Positions 61,736 to 64,000 of a DNA stretch of 64,000 bases are shown here, in pieces (positions within the stretch are counted from its first letter, which is position 1; every line of letters begins with the position of its first letter). The translations under genes and the position numbers were made by a program. The stretch is from Sphagnum compactum (lineage: Eukaryota; Bryophyta; Sphagnopsida; Sphagnales). The notes beneath the pieces were generated by a model. That model was not told the origin of the DNA. It saw nothing but the letters and a program-made list of their open reading frames with translations, and did not search any database. The stretch spans positions 310,001 through 374,000 of the forward strand of contig OZ234493.1 in the NCBI GenBank assembly GCA_965153455.1. Direction: 5' to 3'.

Positions 61736-63598
61736 TTAAACTGCTAATACTACTGCTGCCTGGTCATCATCTGTTATTGCCTTAGACCTCAATAGATGAC
61801 GACTTTTATCCAAGTCTACAGGGCGACTAAGCAAGTTATAATGCTGCCAAGTTGGTTTGATGCCATGGTCTTGTCTCATGGAGGTGAAATACCGGCGGCG
61901 ATCTTCCATAAGTCCCTCATTTCTGCAGGCAAGTAGAACAGCAATGAAGGTGACCCTGTCGGGCTTCACACCTTTGGTGACCATTCTCTCGTACAGAACA
62001 AGAGCCTCCTTACCCTCTTTGTTTTGGGCGTACCCCAAAATCATGGCATTCCAGGTGACCACATCACGGTCAACAATTCTGTCAAACAACTCCCGGGCAG
62101 TTGCAAGTTTCCCACACTTGGTGTACATGTCTACAAGAGCATTTTGAACAAAGGAATAAGTTCCATATCCTGCTTTGACTACCTGAGAATGGATTTCTTT
62201 CCCCTTTTCTAAAGAGGCTATGCTGGCACAAGCATTGAGGGCACTTGTAAACGTCACACTGTCAGGAACGGCATTTTCTCGTTCCATTTGATGGAAGAGT
62301 TCCAGGGCTTTCTCACCTCGCTTCTGCCGAGCATAACCCGATATCATTGCATTCCATGCCACCACATCTCGTTTTGGCATTCGAGCAAAAATCTGATGTG
62401 CCTCCAGCACACTCCCACACTTGCAGTACAAGTTCATGACAGCGGTCCATGAGATTATGTCCTTTTCTGGCATCTTGTCAAATACTTGACGGGCACATGG
62501 AATGCTTCCACATTTTGCATACATGGAAATCAGTGCATTTCCTAACCGTACATCTGACTCAAATCCAGCCTTGGTTATTAGGGCATGGATTTCCTTCCCT
62601 CTTTGCAAAGTTTTGGGGTTTGTGCAAGCACCAAGAACACTCAAAAGTGTGACCTTATCAGGTTTCACACCCTCTTGTTGCATCTTACAAAAGAGTGCAT
62701 ATGCCTCTTCAGTGCACCCTTGGTGAACATACCCTGCAATCATGGCAGTCCAAGAAATAACATCCCGTGAAGGAATCTTAGCAAACAATTGCTGTGCCTC
62801 AGCAAGCTTCCCAAGCTTGCAATAGAGACTAACAAGCGATGTCCAAGAAACAACATCTCGTTCCTCCATTTTGTCAAAAATTTGGAGGGCACTTTTAACA
62901 CACCAGCACCGTGCATACATGCTGACGAGAGCATTTGCAACTGCTGTGTCCCCCTCAAGTCCCGCTTCCAAAATCTGGGAGTGTATCTGCTTTCCTCGAT
63001 CCAAAAATGCAGGGCCCGTACAAGCATTCAAAACATTCAGGAAACAAACTTTGTCAGGTTCCACACCTTCTTTTTGCATTTGCAAGAACAGCTCAAAAGC
63101 TTCATCATAATGACCAAGCTGGATGAGTCCAAAAGTGATTGATGTCCATGTGACTACATCTTTTTCCACCATTTGTTCAAACACTTGACGAGCCTCCGGG
63201 ATGCTCCCACATTTAGCATACATGGTGACTAGGGAGTTTCCCAAATGAACATCAGGTTTGAATCCTGCTCTCATCATGTGAGCATGCACTCGCTTCCCAT
63301 CAGATAAAGCCTTCATCTTCCCACATCCATGTAAAAGTGCACCATAGATTTTGGGGTGTGCATGAATGACTTGTTGGTCGATGATGTCAAGAACCTGTAA
63401 AGCCTCTTTCAATCTTCCTTCCTTGCATAGTGTGCTGATGCCAGAGGCTACTGTATTCTTACTACTGTTAGTTCTCCTGTCCTCCTCGTCAGATCTTTCT
63501 TGCTGGGAATGTATATTTCGTGCAATCACAGAAGTAGCACACCCATTACCAATATCATGTGAAAATAGCTGCCTCCGGTTCCAAATCTGAAGTCCCAT
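61736..63598 (-). CDS. PLS-class pentatricopeptide repeat protein, 620 aa, truncated E region
   Basis: A single intronless frame. After a Ser/Arg-containing N-terminus (possible organelle-targeting sequence, about 60 residues) come roughly 14 tandem PPR motifs from about residue 80 to 555, in P-L-S pattern. They include GNSLVTMYAKCGSIPEARQV, DVVSWTSLVSLYCKLGKLAE, DVISWTAMIAGYVHQGCTEE and VQNALVDMYTKCGKLATARE. Such proteins bind organelle RNA, one base per motif, usually for C-to-U editing. After HGIKPTWQHYN the frame enters a broken E1-like stretch (LLSRPVDLDKSRHLLRSK) and stops at AVVLAV. There is no E2 or DYW deaminase domain, so it would need a partner for editing or is a decaying copy. 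No frameshift is seen in the repeats. N-terminal targeting is inferred. Confidence 0.88.
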   Translation of the reverse strand: MGLQIWNRRQLFSHDIGNGCATSVIARNIHSQQERSDEEDRRTNSSKNTVASGISTLCKEGRLKEALQVLDIIDQQVIHAHPKIYGALLHGCGKMKALSDGKRVHAHMMRAGFKPDVHLGNSLVTMYAKCGSIPEARQVFEQMVEKDVVTWTSITFGLIQLGHYDEAFELFLQMQKEGVEPDKVCFLNVLNACTGPAFLDRGKQIHSQILEAGLEGDTAVANALVSMYARCWCVKSALQIFDKMEERDVVSWTSLVSLYCKLGKLAEAQQLFAKIPSRDVISWTAMIAGYVHQGCTEEAYALFCKMQQEGVKPDKVTLLSVLGACTNPKTLQRGKEIHALITKAGFESDVRLGNALISMYAKCGSIPCARQVFDKMPEKDIISWTAVMNLYCKCGSVLEAHQIFARMPKRDVVAWNAMISGYARQKRGEKALELFHQMERENAVPDSVTFTSALNACASIASLEKGKEIHSQVVKAGYGTYSFVQNALVDMYTKCGKLATARELFDRIVDRDVVTWNAMILGYAQNKEGKEALVLYERMVTKGVKPDRVTFIAVLLACRNEGLMEDRRRYFTSMRQDHGIKPTWQHYNLLSRPVDLDKSRHLLRSKAITDDDQAAVVLAV

Positions 63599-64000
63599 CC
63601 ATCTGCATGAACAAGATCACACCCCAACTGCTATTTCACTGACTTGCCACATAACATTTCTGGTATCTGTGCCTTACCAAATTGCATTCAGGTTCTTACA
63701 TAACAAGTATTCCCACAATCTTATTGAAAGACAACACAAAGATGTGATCAACAGCTATTTTTCTTTGCATTAAAACCACATCACCTACCAACTGCATCAA
63801 CCCATCTGTGGGGTTAGTGCTAATAAGATCAGCCTATTGGTTGTTGACTTATACAATGGAGGATGCAGGTGACAGAGAAGAGAGAGAGAGAGAGAGAGAG
63901 TGGGCAATCTATGAGGGCTGCCAAGAAACATACTGGTAATGGACTGATTTGGCAAATCTGCATTGGGCATAAAAGACATTTGGCTTAGGACTCATTGCCA
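63599..64000. other. Upstream region of the PPR gene
   Basis: No gene seen. It probably includes the PPR promoter. An AG microsatellite lies at 63879-63900. Confidence 0.5.
63879..63900. repeat. (AG)n microsatellite
   Basis: About 11 AG units, 280 bp upstream of the PPR start. Confidence 0.9.

Overview
This is a nuclear window from a land plant. It carries plant-specific gene families (CBP60, ACR, PLS-class PPR, a chloroplast-type RbcX). The genes have many GT-AG introns and lie in AT-rich spacers, and a Ty3/gypsy element is present. The PPR style and the sparse, repeat-rich layout suggest a non-flowering lineage such as a fern, but I cannot prove that. All gene models were spliced by hand; exons join in phase and total a multiple of three.

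Layout. 112-1094 (+) is the C-terminal exon of a UVSSA-like repair factor, cut by the window edge. 4339-6822 (-) is an ACR protein with four ACT domains (479 aa, 8 exons). 12351-16449 (-) is a 557-aa coiled-coil protein (12 exons) that I could not name. 18.2-29.0 kb is a transposon-rich block. It holds a full-length solo LTR with an intact 5-bp target-site duplication, a truncated related LTR, a decayed minus-strand Ty3/gypsy element with only its 5' LTR, and A-rich relics on both sides. 29083-31086 (-) is cytosolic ribosomal protein uL5/RPL11. 35585-37772 (+) is an Expp1-like type I membrane protein. 41212-43246 (+) is a chloroplast RbcX (Rubisco assembly chaperone). 46105-46545 (-) is a frameshifted pseudogene of a Lys-rich protein. 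46.5-55.5 kb is AT-rich and includes a roughly 55-bp x 10 tandem array rich in ACCTACCTACCT. 55590-59573 (+) is a calmodulin-binding protein 60 (668 aa, 8 exons). 61736-63598 (-) is an intronless PPR protein that ends early in its E region.

The genes do not form a pathway or operon; they are independent plant loci. What stands out is the number of very small coding exons (3, 10, 17, 24 and 24 nt in four genes), the anatomy of the nested LTR elements, and a recurrent TAGG/CCTA repeat theme. I found no CRISPR array, tRNA, rRNA or recognisable novel multi-gene system.
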